A stretch of 34,366 nt of DNA, taken from NCBI GenBank assembly GCA_012799055.1, contig JAAZMA010000358.1, forward strand, positions 1 through 34,366, read 5' to 3'. The stretch is from Tissierellia bacterium. GTDB taxonomy: Bacteria; Bacillota; Clostridia; Tissierellales; Tepidimicrobiaceae. This document shows, one piece after another, positions 17,377 to 26,676 of the stretch. The notes beneath the pieces are model-generated. The model saw only the letters and a list, made by a program, of their open reading frames with translations. It did not search any database and was not told the origin of the DNA. Every line of letters begins with the position of its first letter. Position 1 is the first letter of the stretch. A program made the position numbers and the translations under genes.

Positions 17377-17735
17377 CATTAATTTAAAAAATTAGTTATT
17401 ATCTTTTGATTATGTCAAAAAATAATATGAAAAAAAGATGCCTTATTTATTGATTGAAAAACAATTAAATAGGTATAGAATCATCTAAAATTTAATTGAG
17501 GGAAATCTTAAACCTTGTGAAGCAGCTAGGCTCTAGACTTAAGTAAGACACAAATTTATCCCCTAAAAAAAGAGTTGAAGATGAAGGTGTGTCTTTGATT
17601 AGTTTTCATGACTTAGTGTCTTTAATTAGTAAATTGTCAATTGGAAATTGCATAAAGAGCTAGTCCCAGATAATTAGGCATTTTAAATTGTGAATTATTT
17701 AATTTCCTATTGATTTTTTGTTAAAAATATATTAT

Positions 17736-17754
17736 GATAATGATAGTGATTATC
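17736..17754 (+). promoter_or_regulatory. Fur box upstream of feoA
   Basis: GATAATGATAGTGATTATC matches 17/19 of GATAATGATAATCATTATC; overlaps -10 TATGAT of TTGATT-17-TATGAT (17710-17738). Confidence 0.8.
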
Positions 17755-17822
17755 AATTCCATTTGTTAGTCTTTTATTTTAATAATTAATCATAATCATC
17801 CATTTAGAAAGGGGGATTTTTA

Positions 17823-18050
17823 ATGTCAAAAATTAATTTATCCAATTTACATCCTGGAGATAAGGGAGTAGTGAGAAAAATTACAGCAGGGTCTTATGCT
17901 ACTAAAAGATTGTATGAAATGGGTTTTAATACTGGTGCCAATTTAATGGTGGTGAAAAATGACAGGGGACCAATTATAGTTTCTCTATCTGGAAATAAAA
18001 TTGCCCTAGGAAGGGGCTTAGCTGAAAAGGTCATTGTAGAAAATAATTGA
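17823..18050 (+). CDS. feoA: FeoA ferrous iron transport protein
   Basis: 75 aa; NLHPGDKGVVRKITAGSYATKRLYEMGFNTGANLMVVKND; upstream of feoB. Confidence 0.93.
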   Translation: MSKINLSNLHPGDKGVVRKITAGSYATKRLYEMGFNTGANLMVVKNDRGPIIVSLSGNKIALGRGLAEKVIVENN

Positions 18051-18098
18051 TTTAATACTTAATAAATAATAAATGTTATAAAACAAGGGGGAAGAACA

Positions 18099-20108
18099 TT
18101 GAACACTATTGCCTTAGTTGGTAATCCCAATAGTGGCAAAACCACACTGTTTAATGCTTTAACAGGGGCTAATCAACATGTGGGAAATTGGCCAGGGGTT
18201 ACTGTAGAAAAAAAAGAAGGACAGTTTGAATTTAACAAAAAAATATATAATGTAGTAGATTTGCCTGGAACTTACAGTTTAGGTGCCTTTTCAGAAGATG
18301 AAATTGTAGCTAGAGATTTTATATTAAAGGGAAATCCAGATGTGGTTATTAATGTGGTAGATGCTACAAATATAGAGAGAAATTTATATTTAACTACTCA
18401 ATTATTGGAAATGGGTGCTAAAGTTATTGTGGCTTTAAATATGATAGATGAAGCTGAAGAAAGAGATATTAAATTTGATATTAAAACCCTTTCTCAAAAA
18501 TTAGGTACACCTGTAGTACCTACTATTGCTTCTAAAAATAAAGGTATAGAGGATTTAGTAAAAAATGCCATCTCTTTAATGGATAAAGATGTGGATTATA
18601 AGGCCCATATATCTTATGGAGAAAATATAGATAGTGAAATGGAAAGGATAAAAGGATATTTAGTAAATAAGGATTTAGAATATCCTGCAAATTGGATTGC
18701 CATTAAATTACTTGAGGGAGACCAATATGTAAATCAAGTAATTGCCAATAATGAAGATTTAAAATCCTCTAATGAATTTAAAAAAGTCCTTCAAGAAATC
18801 CAAGATAGTGTGAATAATTACGAATTGGAAATTGTAGATAAACGATATGAATTTATAAATAATATTACTAAAAAAACTGTATTTAGACCTAGTGAAATTG
18901 TGGAAACTAAAACTGATAAAATTGATAAAATTCTTACACATAAGTATTTAGGTCTACCTATTTTTGCATTAATAATGTTAATAGTTTTCCAATTAACCTT
19001 TGCCATTGGAGAAGATGTTTTAGGTGAAGCTGCCGCTAGTGGTATAGAAGCCCTTGGTGGGATTATAGAAAATTATCTTATTAGTGTAAATTCACCTGAT
19101 TGGTTAATTTCTTTTATAGCTGATGGACTTATTGGCGGAGTTGGAGCAGTGGTGGAGTTTATACCTTTAATAGTGGTTTTATATATGCTAATGGGGATAC
19201 TGGAAGATAGTGGGTATATGGCAAGGGCTGCCTATGTAATGGATAATATAATGAGAGCCTTAGGACTACAGGGTAAAACTTTTATTTCTATGATAGTTGG
19301 TTTTGGCTGTAATGTGCCAGGAGTTATGGCTACTAGAACATTGGATAATAGAAAAGATAGAATGATTGCCACTTTAATCAATCCCTTTATGTCTTGTGGA
19401 GCAAAATTGCCAATTTATTTAGTATTTATTGCAGCATTTTTCCCTGAACATGGTGGATTAGTATTGTTTTCCATATACTTTTTAGGAATTCTTATAGCTT
19501 TACTTATGGGGAAAATATTTAGTGAAACCTTATTTAAAGGAGAATCTTCTTATTTTATAATGGAACTGCCTCCCTATAGAAAGCCAACTTTAAGAAATGT
19601 ACTTCGAAATATGTGGGATAATGTATCAGGTTTCTTAAAAAGAGCAGGAACTACTATATTTGCAGTGGTTACCATACTTTGGATTTTAGCAAGACTACCA
19701 TTAGGTGTGGAGCCTTATAGTCAAGGAAGTGTTTTAGGAATAATAGGTTCCTTTATAGCTCCAATATTTAAACCAGCTGGCTTTGGTAATTGGCAAGCTG
19801 CAGTAGGCTTATTTGCAGGAATTGCAGCTAAAGAAGCAGTGGTAGCAACATTAGGTATGGTATATGCAGGTGTAGAGGGAGGAGTTGAATTAGTAAATAC
19901 TATTCAAAGTGTATTTACTCCATTAACTGCAGTGTCCTTTATGGTTATGACACTACTATATACTCCTTGTGCAGCTACTATTGCCACAATTAAAAAAGAA
20001 ACTAATTCTAGTAAATGGGCCTTATTTACTGCGGTTTATACTTTCTTTATAGCTTGGGTTATGGCAGTACTAGTATTTCAAATAGGTAGTTTACTAGGAT
20101 TTAGTTAG
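18099..20108 (+). CDS. feoB: FeoB ferrous iron transporter
   Basis: G1 GNPNSGKTTLFNALTG, NWPGVTVEKKEG, DLPGTYSL, Gate domains; TTG start. Confidence 0.97.
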   Translation: MNTIALVGNPNSGKTTLFNALTGANQHVGNWPGVTVEKKEGQFEFNKKIYNVVDLPGTYSLGAFSEDEIVARDFILKGNPDVVINVVDATNIERNLYLTTQLLEMGAKVIVALNMIDEAEERDIKFDIKTLSQKLGTPVVPTIASKNKGIEDLVKNAISLMDKDVDYKAHISYGENIDSEMERIKGYLVNKDLEYPANWIAIKLLEGDQYVNQVIANNEDLKSSNEFKKVLQEIQDSVNNYELEIVDKRYEFINNITKKTVFRPSEIVETKTDKIDKILTHKYLGLPIFALIMLIVFQLTFAIGEDVLGEAAASGIEALGGIIENYLISVNSPDWLISFIADGLIGGVGAVVEFIPLIVVLYMLMGILEDSGYMARAAYVMDNIMRALGLQGKTFISMIVGFGCNVPGVMATRTLDNRKDRMIATLINPFMSCGAKLPIYLVFIAAFFPEHGGLVLFSIYFLGILIALLMGKIFSETLFKGESSYFIMELPPYRKPTLRNVLRNMWDNVSGFLKRAGTTIFAVVTILWILARLPLGVEPYSQGSVLGIIGSFIAPIFKPAGFGNWQAAVGLFAGIAAKEAVVATLGMVYAGVEGGVELVNTIQSVFTPLTAVSFMVMTLLYTPCAATIATIKKETNSSKWALFTAVYTFFIAWVMAVLVFQIGSLLGFS

Positions 20109-20126
20109 CTTTAAGGAGATGATTTT

Positions 20127-20387
20127 TTGTTAAAAGAATTATTAGTGGAGATTAAAAATTCTAATTATATTTCTAAATCTAATATAGCCATTAAACTTAA
20201 TAAACCAGTGGAATTAATAGAAGATGGCTTTCAGCAATTAATTAGAATGGGTTATATTAGTGAAGAGGATAATTTAAATAGCTGTAATTCATATTGTGGC
20301 AGCTGTCCCTATGCTAAAACTTGTAATAAAATGCCAGTAAAAACTATGAAAATTACGGAAAAAGGAGAAAAATTATTAGCCAATTAA
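20127..20387 (+). CDS. FeoC-like winged-helix protein with Cys cluster
   Basis: 86 aa; N-terminal wHTH; CNSYCGSCPYAKTC; directly after feoB; TTG start. Confidence 0.8.
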   Translation: MLKELLVEIKNSNYISKSNIAIKLNKPVELIEDGFQQLIRMGYISEEDNLNSCNSYCGSCPYAKTCNKMPVKTMKITEKGEKLLAN

Positions 20388-20388
20388 A

Positions 20389-20422
20389 AATAGTATGGGC
20401 TTATTTGCTCATACTATTTTTT
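20389..20422 (+). terminator. Terminator of the feo operon
   Basis: AATAGTATGGGC-TTATTT-GCTCATACTATT then TTTTG. Confidence 0.85.
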
Positions 20423-20513
20423 GATACATTTTTAACATTGTTGAATTTTCTCTATTTAAGGAATATAATTAATATGAGATTAGGCTAATCATTTAATAAA
20501 GGAGAAATTAAAA

Positions 20514-21968
20514 ATGACCAATATTGATTGGAAGAAAAAGAAAAATTTAACTATGTTGGCGGACTTTTATGAATTTACCATGGCCAACGGGTATTTTGAA
20601 AATGGTATGAAGGACAAAATTGCCTATTTTGACATGTTCTTCAGATCTATCCCTGATGATGGGGGATTTGCTATAATGGCTGGAGTTGAGCAACTTATTG
20701 GATATTTAAAACATCTATGTTTTTCCAATGAGGATATTGAATACTTTAGATCTAAAAATATGTTTAGCGAAGAATTTTTGGAATATTTGTTGGATTTTGA
20801 ATTTCAATGTGATGTATGGGCTATACCAGAGGGAACCCCGATTTTTCCCGGAGAGCCAATAGTTATAGTTCGTGGTCCATTAATTCAGGCACAAATAATT
20901 GAAACTATGGTACTTTTGACTATTAATCATCAGTCATTAATTGCAACAAAGTCCAATAGAATAGTTAGGGCAGCTCAAGGGAGACCTGTAATGGAATTTG
21001 GATCTAGACGAGCCCAAGGATACGAAGGAGCTATTTTAGGAGCAAGAGCAGCATATATAGGTGGAGCTGTAGGTACTGCTTGTACCATAGTAGACAGAGA
21101 TTTTAGTATTCCTGCATTGGGAACTATGGCCCATAGTTGGATACAAATATTCCCTACAGAGTTAGAGGCCTTTAGGGCATATGCTAGACTTTATCCAGAT
21201 AATTGTGTACTATTAGTTGATACTTATAATGTTTTAAAATCAGGAGTTCCAAATGCCATTAAAGTTTTTGAAGAAGAAGTAGTACCTAGAGGATTTAGAC
21301 CTAAGGGAATTAGAATAGATAGTGGAGATATTGCCTATCTTTCTAAAGAAGCTAGAAAAATGTTAGATGACGCAGGTTTTCATGATTGTCAAATTGTAGC
21401 CTCTAGTAGTTTAGATGAATATGTTATTAGGGATTTGTTAAATCAAGATGCTCAAATAGATTCCTTTGGTGTAGGAGAAAGACTAATAACTGCCAGATCT
21501 GAACCAGTTTTTGGAGGAGTATATAAATTGACTGCCATAGAAGAGAATGGTGAAATTATACCTAAGATTAAAGTAAGTGAAAACGTTGGTAAAATCACCA
21601 CCCCTGGTTTTAAACAATTATATAGACTATATGATAGGACCACAAATAAGGCTATTGCTGATGTAATAACTTTACATGATGAAGAAATAGACGATACTAA
21701 ACCATATGAAATATTCCACCCATTATTTACATGGAAGCGAAAAACCTTAAATAATTTTTATGCTAAAAAATTATTGGTAAAAATATTTGATAAAGGTGAA
21801 TGTATATACGAAAGTCCACCTGTAAGTGAAATTCGAGACTATTGTAAGGAACAAATAGACACTCTTTGGGATGAAGTAAAAAGATTTGAATATCCCCATG
21901 AGTATTTTGTAGATTTGTCCAAACCTTTATGGGATATAAAAGATAAATTATTAAAAGAGCATAAATAA
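20514..21968 (+). CDS. pncB: Nicotinate phosphoribosyltransferase
   Basis: 484 aa; LADFYEFTMANGYF, EFGSRRAQGYEGAILGARAAYIGG, GIRIDSGDIAYLSK. Confidence 0.95.
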   Translation: MTNIDWKKKKNLTMLADFYEFTMANGYFENGMKDKIAYFDMFFRSIPDDGGFAIMAGVEQLIGYLKHLCFSNEDIEYFRSKNMFSEEFLEYLLDFEFQCDVWAIPEGTPIFPGEPIVIVRGPLIQAQIIETMVLLTINHQSLIATKSNRIVRAAQGRPVMEFGSRRAQGYEGAILGARAAYIGGAVGTACTIVDRDFSIPALGTMAHSWIQIFPTELEAFRAYARLYPDNCVLLVDTYNVLKSGVPNAIKVFEEEVVPRGFRPKGIRIDSGDIAYLSKEARKMLDDAGFHDCQIVASSSLDEYVIRDLLNQDAQIDSFGVGERLITARSEPVFGGVYKLTAIEENGEIIPKIKVSENVGKITTPGFKQLYRLYDRTTNKAIADVITLHDEEIDDTKPYEIFHPLFTWKRKTLNNFYAKKLLVKIFDKGECIYESPPVSEIRDYCKEQIDTLWDEVKRFEYPHEYFVDLSKPLWDIKDKLLKEHK

Positions 21969-21969
21969 A

Positions 21970-21997
21970 AAAAGACGGGATTTAAATCCCGTCTTTT
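21970..21997. terminator. Bidirectional terminator between converging pncB and iorB
   Basis: AAAAGACGGGATTTAAATCCCGTCTTTT perfect palindrome. Confidence 0.9.
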
Positions 21998-22008
21998 AAG
22001 GAAGTCTT

Positions 22009-22578
22009 TTACAAACTAAGGCCTCTTTCAAATGCTTTTATATTAACTTCATGGACCCTTTCAGGCAAGTTTTCCTTTATTAAATCTTTCCATTCTATAT
22101 CTTCTAATTCTAATGCTTTTACTAAGGCACCTAATATAACTATATTTTGAGCCCTAGGTTCTCCTAATTCTTCTGCTATTTTTCTAGCATCTATAATAGT
22201 AATATTGTCTATATTGTCTTTTAATTCTTCCATTACCCCCTCTGGATATTTTGCAAATCCTGATAATACTGGTAAGGGATATTTTTCCTCATTATTTACT
22301 ATTAATCTACCATCTTTTTTAAGCAATTCTATATATCTAGCTGCTTCTAATTTCTCAAAGGCTACTATTAAATCTGCCTCTCCTCTATCTATAGAGGGAG
22401 AATATACTTTTTCACCAAATCTAATTTGAGTTGTTACAGAACCACCTCTTTGGCTCATTCCATGGATTTCTGACATTTTAACATCATAGCCTGCATTTAC
22501 AAAACCTTGAGAAAGGATTCTAGATACTAAAATAGTTCCCTGGCCACCTACTCCTACTAATAATAGAGATTTAACCAT
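22009..22578 (-). CDS. iorB: Indolepyruvate ferredoxin oxidoreductase beta subunit
   Basis: LLVGVGGQGTILVSRILSQGF...SEIHGMSQRGGSVTTQIRFG. Confidence 0.93.
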   Translation of the reverse strand: MVKSLLLVGVGGQGTILVSRILSQGFVNAGYDVKMSEIHGMSQRGGSVTTQIRFGEKVYSPSIDRGEADLIVAFEKLEAARYIELLKKDGRLIVNNEEKYPLPVLSGFAKYPEGVMEELKDNIDNITIIDARKIAEELGEPRAQNIVILGALVKALELEDIEWKDLIKENLPERVHEVNIKAFERGLSL

Positions 22579-24352
22579 TTATTTCTCCCTCCCCTACAAA
22601 TTCTATAGCCTTAAATGGGCAAACCTGAAGACATACAGTACAACCATTACATTCATTTTTGTCTATGGTCATTGTATTGTCTTTAAAGGATATTGCTGGA
22701 CATCCTATTCTTAAACAAGTTTTACATTTAGTACATTTGTCTTGGTCTATTTCACAATAAAGTTCTTTTCTTTCTCTTTGAACTTCCTTAATTAAAGCAC
22801 AAGGTTGTTTAGTAATAATTACAAAGGGTTCTTTTGCTTCATAGGCTTCTTTTACTGCTTCATTGGTTTCTTTTAAATCATAGGGGTCTATTACCCTAAT
22901 ATTTTCATCTTTAATACCTACTGCTTTAACTATGGCTTCAATATCTATTATAGGTGCTTCTTCTCCCATTGCATTTTTCCCTGTACCTGGATTATCTTGT
23001 TGACCTGTCATGGCTGTAATTCTATTGTCCATTATAACCATAGCCATATTAGTACCATTGTATACTGCATCAATTAATCCTGTAATCCCAGAGTGGAAAA
23101 ATGTAGAATCTCCAATAAAACCAAATACTTTTTTATCACGACCTGCTATTTGATTAACCCTATCAAAACCTATTCCAGCTGAAATTCCTGCACCCATACA
23201 TATAACTGTGTCTCCTACTCCAAGAGGTGGTGCCATACCTAGTGTATAACAACCAATATCAGAGGTAGAAATTATTTTATCTCTATATCTACTTACTGCA
23301 TAAAATATTCCCCTATGGGGACATCCTGCACATAGGGCTGGTGGTCTATTGGGAATATCTAAATCTAAAGAGTAAGTTTCCCCTTCTTCCTCATTTAATA
23401 AAGCCTTTCTAATAATTCCAGGACTTAATTCTCCACACACTGGTAAAGCTTCTTTCCCTATGCAATTTATTCCCATAGCTTTTATGTGATTTTCCATATA
23501 AGGTTCATTTTCTTCAATTATATATAGAGTTTCTACTTCTTTTGCAAACTCCTCAATTAGTTTATCTGGCATTGGATAACTAAATCCAATTTTTAAATAA
23601 GAGGCATTGTCTCCAAATACTTCTTTAGCATGTAAATAGGATATACCATTGGTAATAATGCCAATTTTTTTATCATTCCATTCAATTCTATTTAAATGTG
23701 TAGTATTAGAGTATTCTTTTAATTTAGGCAATCTTTCCTCTACTATTTCCACATGCTTAACTTTAGAATTAGCTGGAACCATAATGTATTTCTTAATATC
23801 TTTAGTATATTCTTTAACTCCTTTTTCTTCTCTTTTGGCTAATTCTACAATTCCTTTACTATGACAAACCCTAGTGGTTACTCTAAATAATACGGGAGTA
23901 TCGTAAATTTCACTAATTTTAAAAGCTTCTTTTATAAAGTCTTTGCACTCTTGACTGTCTGATGGTTCTACCATGGCTACTTTAGCATGGGGTGCAAATA
24001 GTCTATTATCCTGTTCGTTTTGTGAACTATGCATACCTGGTTCATCAGCAGTGACAATAACTAGTCCACCATTTACTCCTTCGTAGGCCATAGTGAACAT
24101 TGGATCTGCTGCCACATTTAATCCCACATGTTTCATAGAGACTAAAGACCTGGCACCAGCAATAGCTGCACCACTGGCTACTTCTAAGGCTACTTTTTCA
24201 TTAGTAGACCATTCTGAGTGAATTTCTTTATACTGGGAAACGTTTTCTAGAATTTCAGTACTTGGTGTTCCCGGATAAGCACAAGCTATTAAGCAACCTG
24301 CTTCATAAGCTCCTCTAGCAATGGCTTCATTGCCTGTTAACAGCTTTTTCAT
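22571..24352 (-). CDS. iorA: Indolepyruvate ferredoxin oxidoreductase alpha subunit
   Basis: LLTGNEAIARGAYEAG...AYPGTPSTEI, TPP domain GDSTFFHSGITGL, C-terminal 4Fe-4S motifs; overlaps iorB by 8 nt. Confidence 0.95.
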   Translation of the reverse strand: MKKLLTGNEAIARGAYEAGCLIACAYPGTPSTEILENVSQYKEIHSEWSTNEKVALEVASGAAIAGARSLVSMKHVGLNVAADPMFTMAYEGVNGGLVIVTADEPGMHSSQNEQDNRLFAPHAKVAMVEPSDSQECKDFIKEAFKISEIYDTPVLFRVTTRVCHSKGIVELAKREEKGVKEYTKDIKKYIMVPANSKVKHVEIVEERLPKLKEYSNTTHLNRIEWNDKKIGIITNGISYLHAKEVFGDNASYLKIGFSYPMPDKLIEEFAKEVETLYIIEENEPYMENHIKAMGINCIGKEALPVCGELSPGIIRKALLNEEEGETYSLDLDIPNRPPALCAGCPHRGIFYAVSRYRDKIISTSDIGCYTLGMAPPLGVGDTVICMGAGISAGIGFDRVNQIAGRDKKVFGFIGDSTFFHSGITGLIDAVYNGTNMAMVIMDNRITAMTGQQDNPGTGKNAMGEEAPIIDIEAIVKAVGIKDENIRVIDPYDLKETNEAVKEAYEAKEPFVIITKQPCALIKEVQRERKELYCEIDQDKCTKCKTCLRIGCPAISFKDNTMTIDKNECNGCTVCLQVCPFKAIEFVGEGEING

Positions 24353-24551
24353 TTTAATCCCCCTATCCTTAAGCTTCTATTATATGCTTTTATTTAAATA
24401 CTATATTTATATTATATCAAAGATTTTAGATTTTTTATAATAAAATAACATTTTTTTATTTTATATAATGTATTTTTTGAAGATATGAATTTTTTTATTG
24501 ACTTTATTAAGCAACTACTTTAAATGGATATAGTAATTATGGTTTTGATAA

Positions 24552-24587
24552 TTTTAAAACCCTTAGTTTAAACTAAGGGTTTTAAAA
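24552..24587 (-). terminator. Terminator of the SDR gene
   Basis: 36-nt perfect palindrome TTTTAAAACCCTTAGTTTAAACTAAGGGTTTTAAAA. Confidence 0.85.
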
Positions 24588-24600
24588 TGGTTTCTTCATT

Positions 24601-25353
24601 TTATACTGTCAATGCTCCATCAACTATAATTGGTACTCCACTAATATAACTTGCATCATCTGATGCTAAGAAAGCAAATACTTTTCCTATTTCTTCTACT
24701 CTACCTAATCTTTTCATAGGTATAGGAGCTATTACTGGATTGTTTTCATCAATCTTATCACCTAATAAATCAGAAATCATTTCTGTTTCTATGAAACCAG
24801 GACATACTGCTACGGATCTTATTCCCTTTGTAGCATATTTTACTGCCATATCTCCTGTAAGGCCTATTACTGCATGTTTTGAAGCGGTATAGGCTGGGCT
24901 AGCATAGCAACTTCTTATACCAGCAACAGATGAGGTATTTATTACAACACCTTTTCCTTGTTTAAGCATATGAGGTAAAACATATTTTGATACCAAAAAT
25001 GTACCAGTTACATTTATATTCATTACAGATTCAAAAACTTCTTCTTCAGTTTCTAAATAATCATTAGGTCCATCAAATATACCTGCTGTATTACATAGGA
25101 TATCAATTCTTCCATAATGATTTATTACCTCTTGAACCATCTTTTGAACTTGTGCTGAATCAGACACATCTGCAGAAACTGCAATTGCTTCTCCATTAAT
25201 TTCTTTTAACTTTTCTACTGTAGTTTCTAATTTACCTAAAGTTCTACCTACAAGGGCTAATTTTGCACCTTCTTTAGCTAATTCCATAGCTATAGATTGG
25301 CCTATTCCTGACCCTCCACCTGTTACAATGGCAATACGATCCTTTAGTTTCGT
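24601..25353 (-). CDS. SDR family oxidoreductase, probable ACG start codon
   Basis: (M)KLKDRIAIVTGGGSGIGQSIAMELAKEGAK: TGxxxGIG, YxxxK (YTASKHAV). The ORF-track N-terminus (25428) lies inside the promoter; see findings. Confidence 0.85.
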   Translation of the reverse strand, partial: TKLKDRIAIVTGGGSGIGQSIAMELAKEGAKLALVGRTLGKLETTVEKLKEINGEAIAVSADVSDSAQVQKMVQEVINHYGRIDILCNTAGIFDGPNDYLETEEEVFESVMNINVTGTFLVSKYVLPHMLKQGKGVVINTSSVAGIRSCYASPAYTASKHAVIGLTGDMAVKYATKGIRSVAVCPGFIETEMISDLLGDKIDENNPVIAPIPMKRLGRVEEIGKVFAFLASDDASYISGVPIIVDGALTV

Positions 25354-25426
25354 AAAATCTCCCCTTTCATGAAATTTCTTCCAACCATATGCGAAACTAT
25401 AGGTGAAAATAAATTTACTTATCCAC

Positions 25427-25456
25427 ATTGTAACATTATTGTTATTTTATTGTCAA
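25427..25456 (-). promoter_or_regulatory. Promoter of the SDR gene
   Basis: Minus strand TTGACA-18-TACAAT (25456-25451, 25432-25427). Confidence 0.7.
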
Positions 25457-25600
25457 TCTCTAATTTATCTTATCCCTCTTAAATAAACTTAATTCTCATA
25501 ATTTTCCGACAAATAACTGACTTTTTCTAAATTTTATTGTAAATACTATATAATTGGAGTGGACTTTCACCTCCAATTTGTTGCCTATGCCTGTCAAACT

Positions 25601-25629
25601 AAAAAACAGACACCTAAAATAGGTGCCTG
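25601..25629 (-). terminator. Terminator of hsp20
   Basis: Minus strand CAGGCACCTA-TTT-TAGGTGTCTG then TTTTTT. Confidence 0.8.
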
Positions 25630-25641
25630 GGGAAACGAATC

Positions 25642-26082
25642 TTATTCTATAGGAATTCTATTTTCTTTAGGAGAAGTAGATTCCTTTTTAGGTAATTTTA
25701 TCTTTAATACTCCATTTTTGAATTTAGCTTTTATTTTTTCTTGATCTACATTATCTACATAGAAAGAACGTCTAAAAGATCCATACCTTCTTTCTCTCCT
25801 AATGTAGTTTTCTTTTTCTTCGTTGATTTCTTCTTTTCTTTCAACTGATATATTAAGTATATCGTCTTTAATCTCTAAATATATATCTTCCTTGTCTACC
25901 CCTGGAATCTCTACTTCTAATAAATATTCTTTATCCTTTTCCTTTACATCTACTCGTAATGGATGATAGGAACTAATATGATTTATGTCTTCAAACATGG
26001 AATCAAATATCTGGTCAAAATCCCATCTAAACTCTCTTGGAGTATTTCTTCTCCATCCTCTAACAGGTCTAATTCCAAACAT
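25642..26082 (-). CDS. Hsp20/alpha-crystallin small heat shock protein
   Basis: 146 aa; VDVKEKDKEYLLEVEIPGVDKEDIYLEIKDDILNISVERKEE...FKNGVLKIKLPK. Confidence 0.95.
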   Translation of the reverse strand: MFGIRPVRGWRRNTPREFRWDFDQIFDSMFEDINHISSYHPLRVDVKEKDKEYLLEVEIPGVDKEDIYLEIKDDILNISVERKEEINEEKENYIRRERRYGSFRRSFYVDNVDQEKIKAKFKNGVLKIKLPKKESTSPKENRIPIE

Positions 26083-26109
26083 AATATCAACTCCTATTCA
26101 TTATTAAAC

Positions 26110-26126
26110 TTTGACTTACTTTGACC
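26110..26126 (-). promoter_or_regulatory. CtsR-type operator upstream of hsp20
   Basis: Minus strand GGTCAAA-GTA-AGTCAAA, downstream of TTGAAT-17-TATACT (26164-26159, 26141-26136). Confidence 0.8.
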
Positions 26127-26303
26127 TTTGATTACAGTATATCAACTATTATTATAATATTCAAATAGTATTAATGGTGATAAAGGGCCAAATATCCAAA
26201 ATATCCCTTTCCTTCTCTAATTTTCTTTTGTTTTCTTAGTATTATCACTGTGTTCATAATGAATAGTTGTTTTTTAAAGGCAAAAAGAAAAGTTAAAATT
26301 TGT

Positions 26304-26332
26304 TTAAAAAAAGAGACAAGAAAAATGTCTCC
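26304..26332 (-). terminator. Terminator of the DUF1622/histidine phosphatase unit
   Basis: Minus strand GGAGACA-TTTTTCT-TGTCTCT then TTTTTT. Confidence 0.75.
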
Positions 26333-26354
26333 TTGATATGAAAATAATATTACA

Positions 26355-26666
26355 TTATTCATGACTTATTTCCCAATGTAGCACAAGACCTATAATTATC
26401 CTAAGTATAGTTATACCTGCCAATAACCAAAAATCTTTTAAGGAACCAATAATTAAAGTGCTTAAAATTTCTGCTGCTAGTAAATATTGTAGTCCTAATG
26501 CCATGGCTTTTGCTAGTTCTATTCCGTAGCTTCCATCTTTATAGTTTAATTTGGATTTAATATATTTAATTGTAGTTATAATAGCACCTTGTAAAATAAT
26601 TAATACTCCTATTAATTCCAATATAATTACAACAATAGACATGATTTTTTCTAACAACAGTTCCAT
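26355..26666 (-). CDS. DUF1622-family membrane protein
   Basis: 103 aa, three TM; YGIELAKAMALGLQYLLAAEILSTLI resembles DUF1622. Confidence 0.75.
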   Translation of the reverse strand: MELLLEKIMSIVVIILELIGVLIILQGAIITTIKYIKSKLNYKDGSYGIELAKAMALGLQYLLAAEILSTLIIGSLKDFWLLAGITILRIIIGLVLHWEISHE

Positions 26667-26676
26667 AGCTAACCTC

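Noticed and set aside
17440-17700. Repeated phrase (GTGTCTTTGATTAG / GTGTCTTTAATTAG) between copA and feoA
   Set aside because: Short imperfect repeat; no convincing coding, RNA or mobile-element signature.
18759-19006. Minus-strand ORFs inside feoB
   Set aside because: Shadow ORFs opposite feoB.
25559-25744. 61-aa plus-strand ORF
   Set aside because: Spans the hsp20 terminator and the hsp20 3' end on the opposite strand.
26171-26362. 63-aa minus-strand ORF
   Set aside because: Runs across the terminator of the DUF1622 unit; hydrophobic low-complexity translation, no SD.
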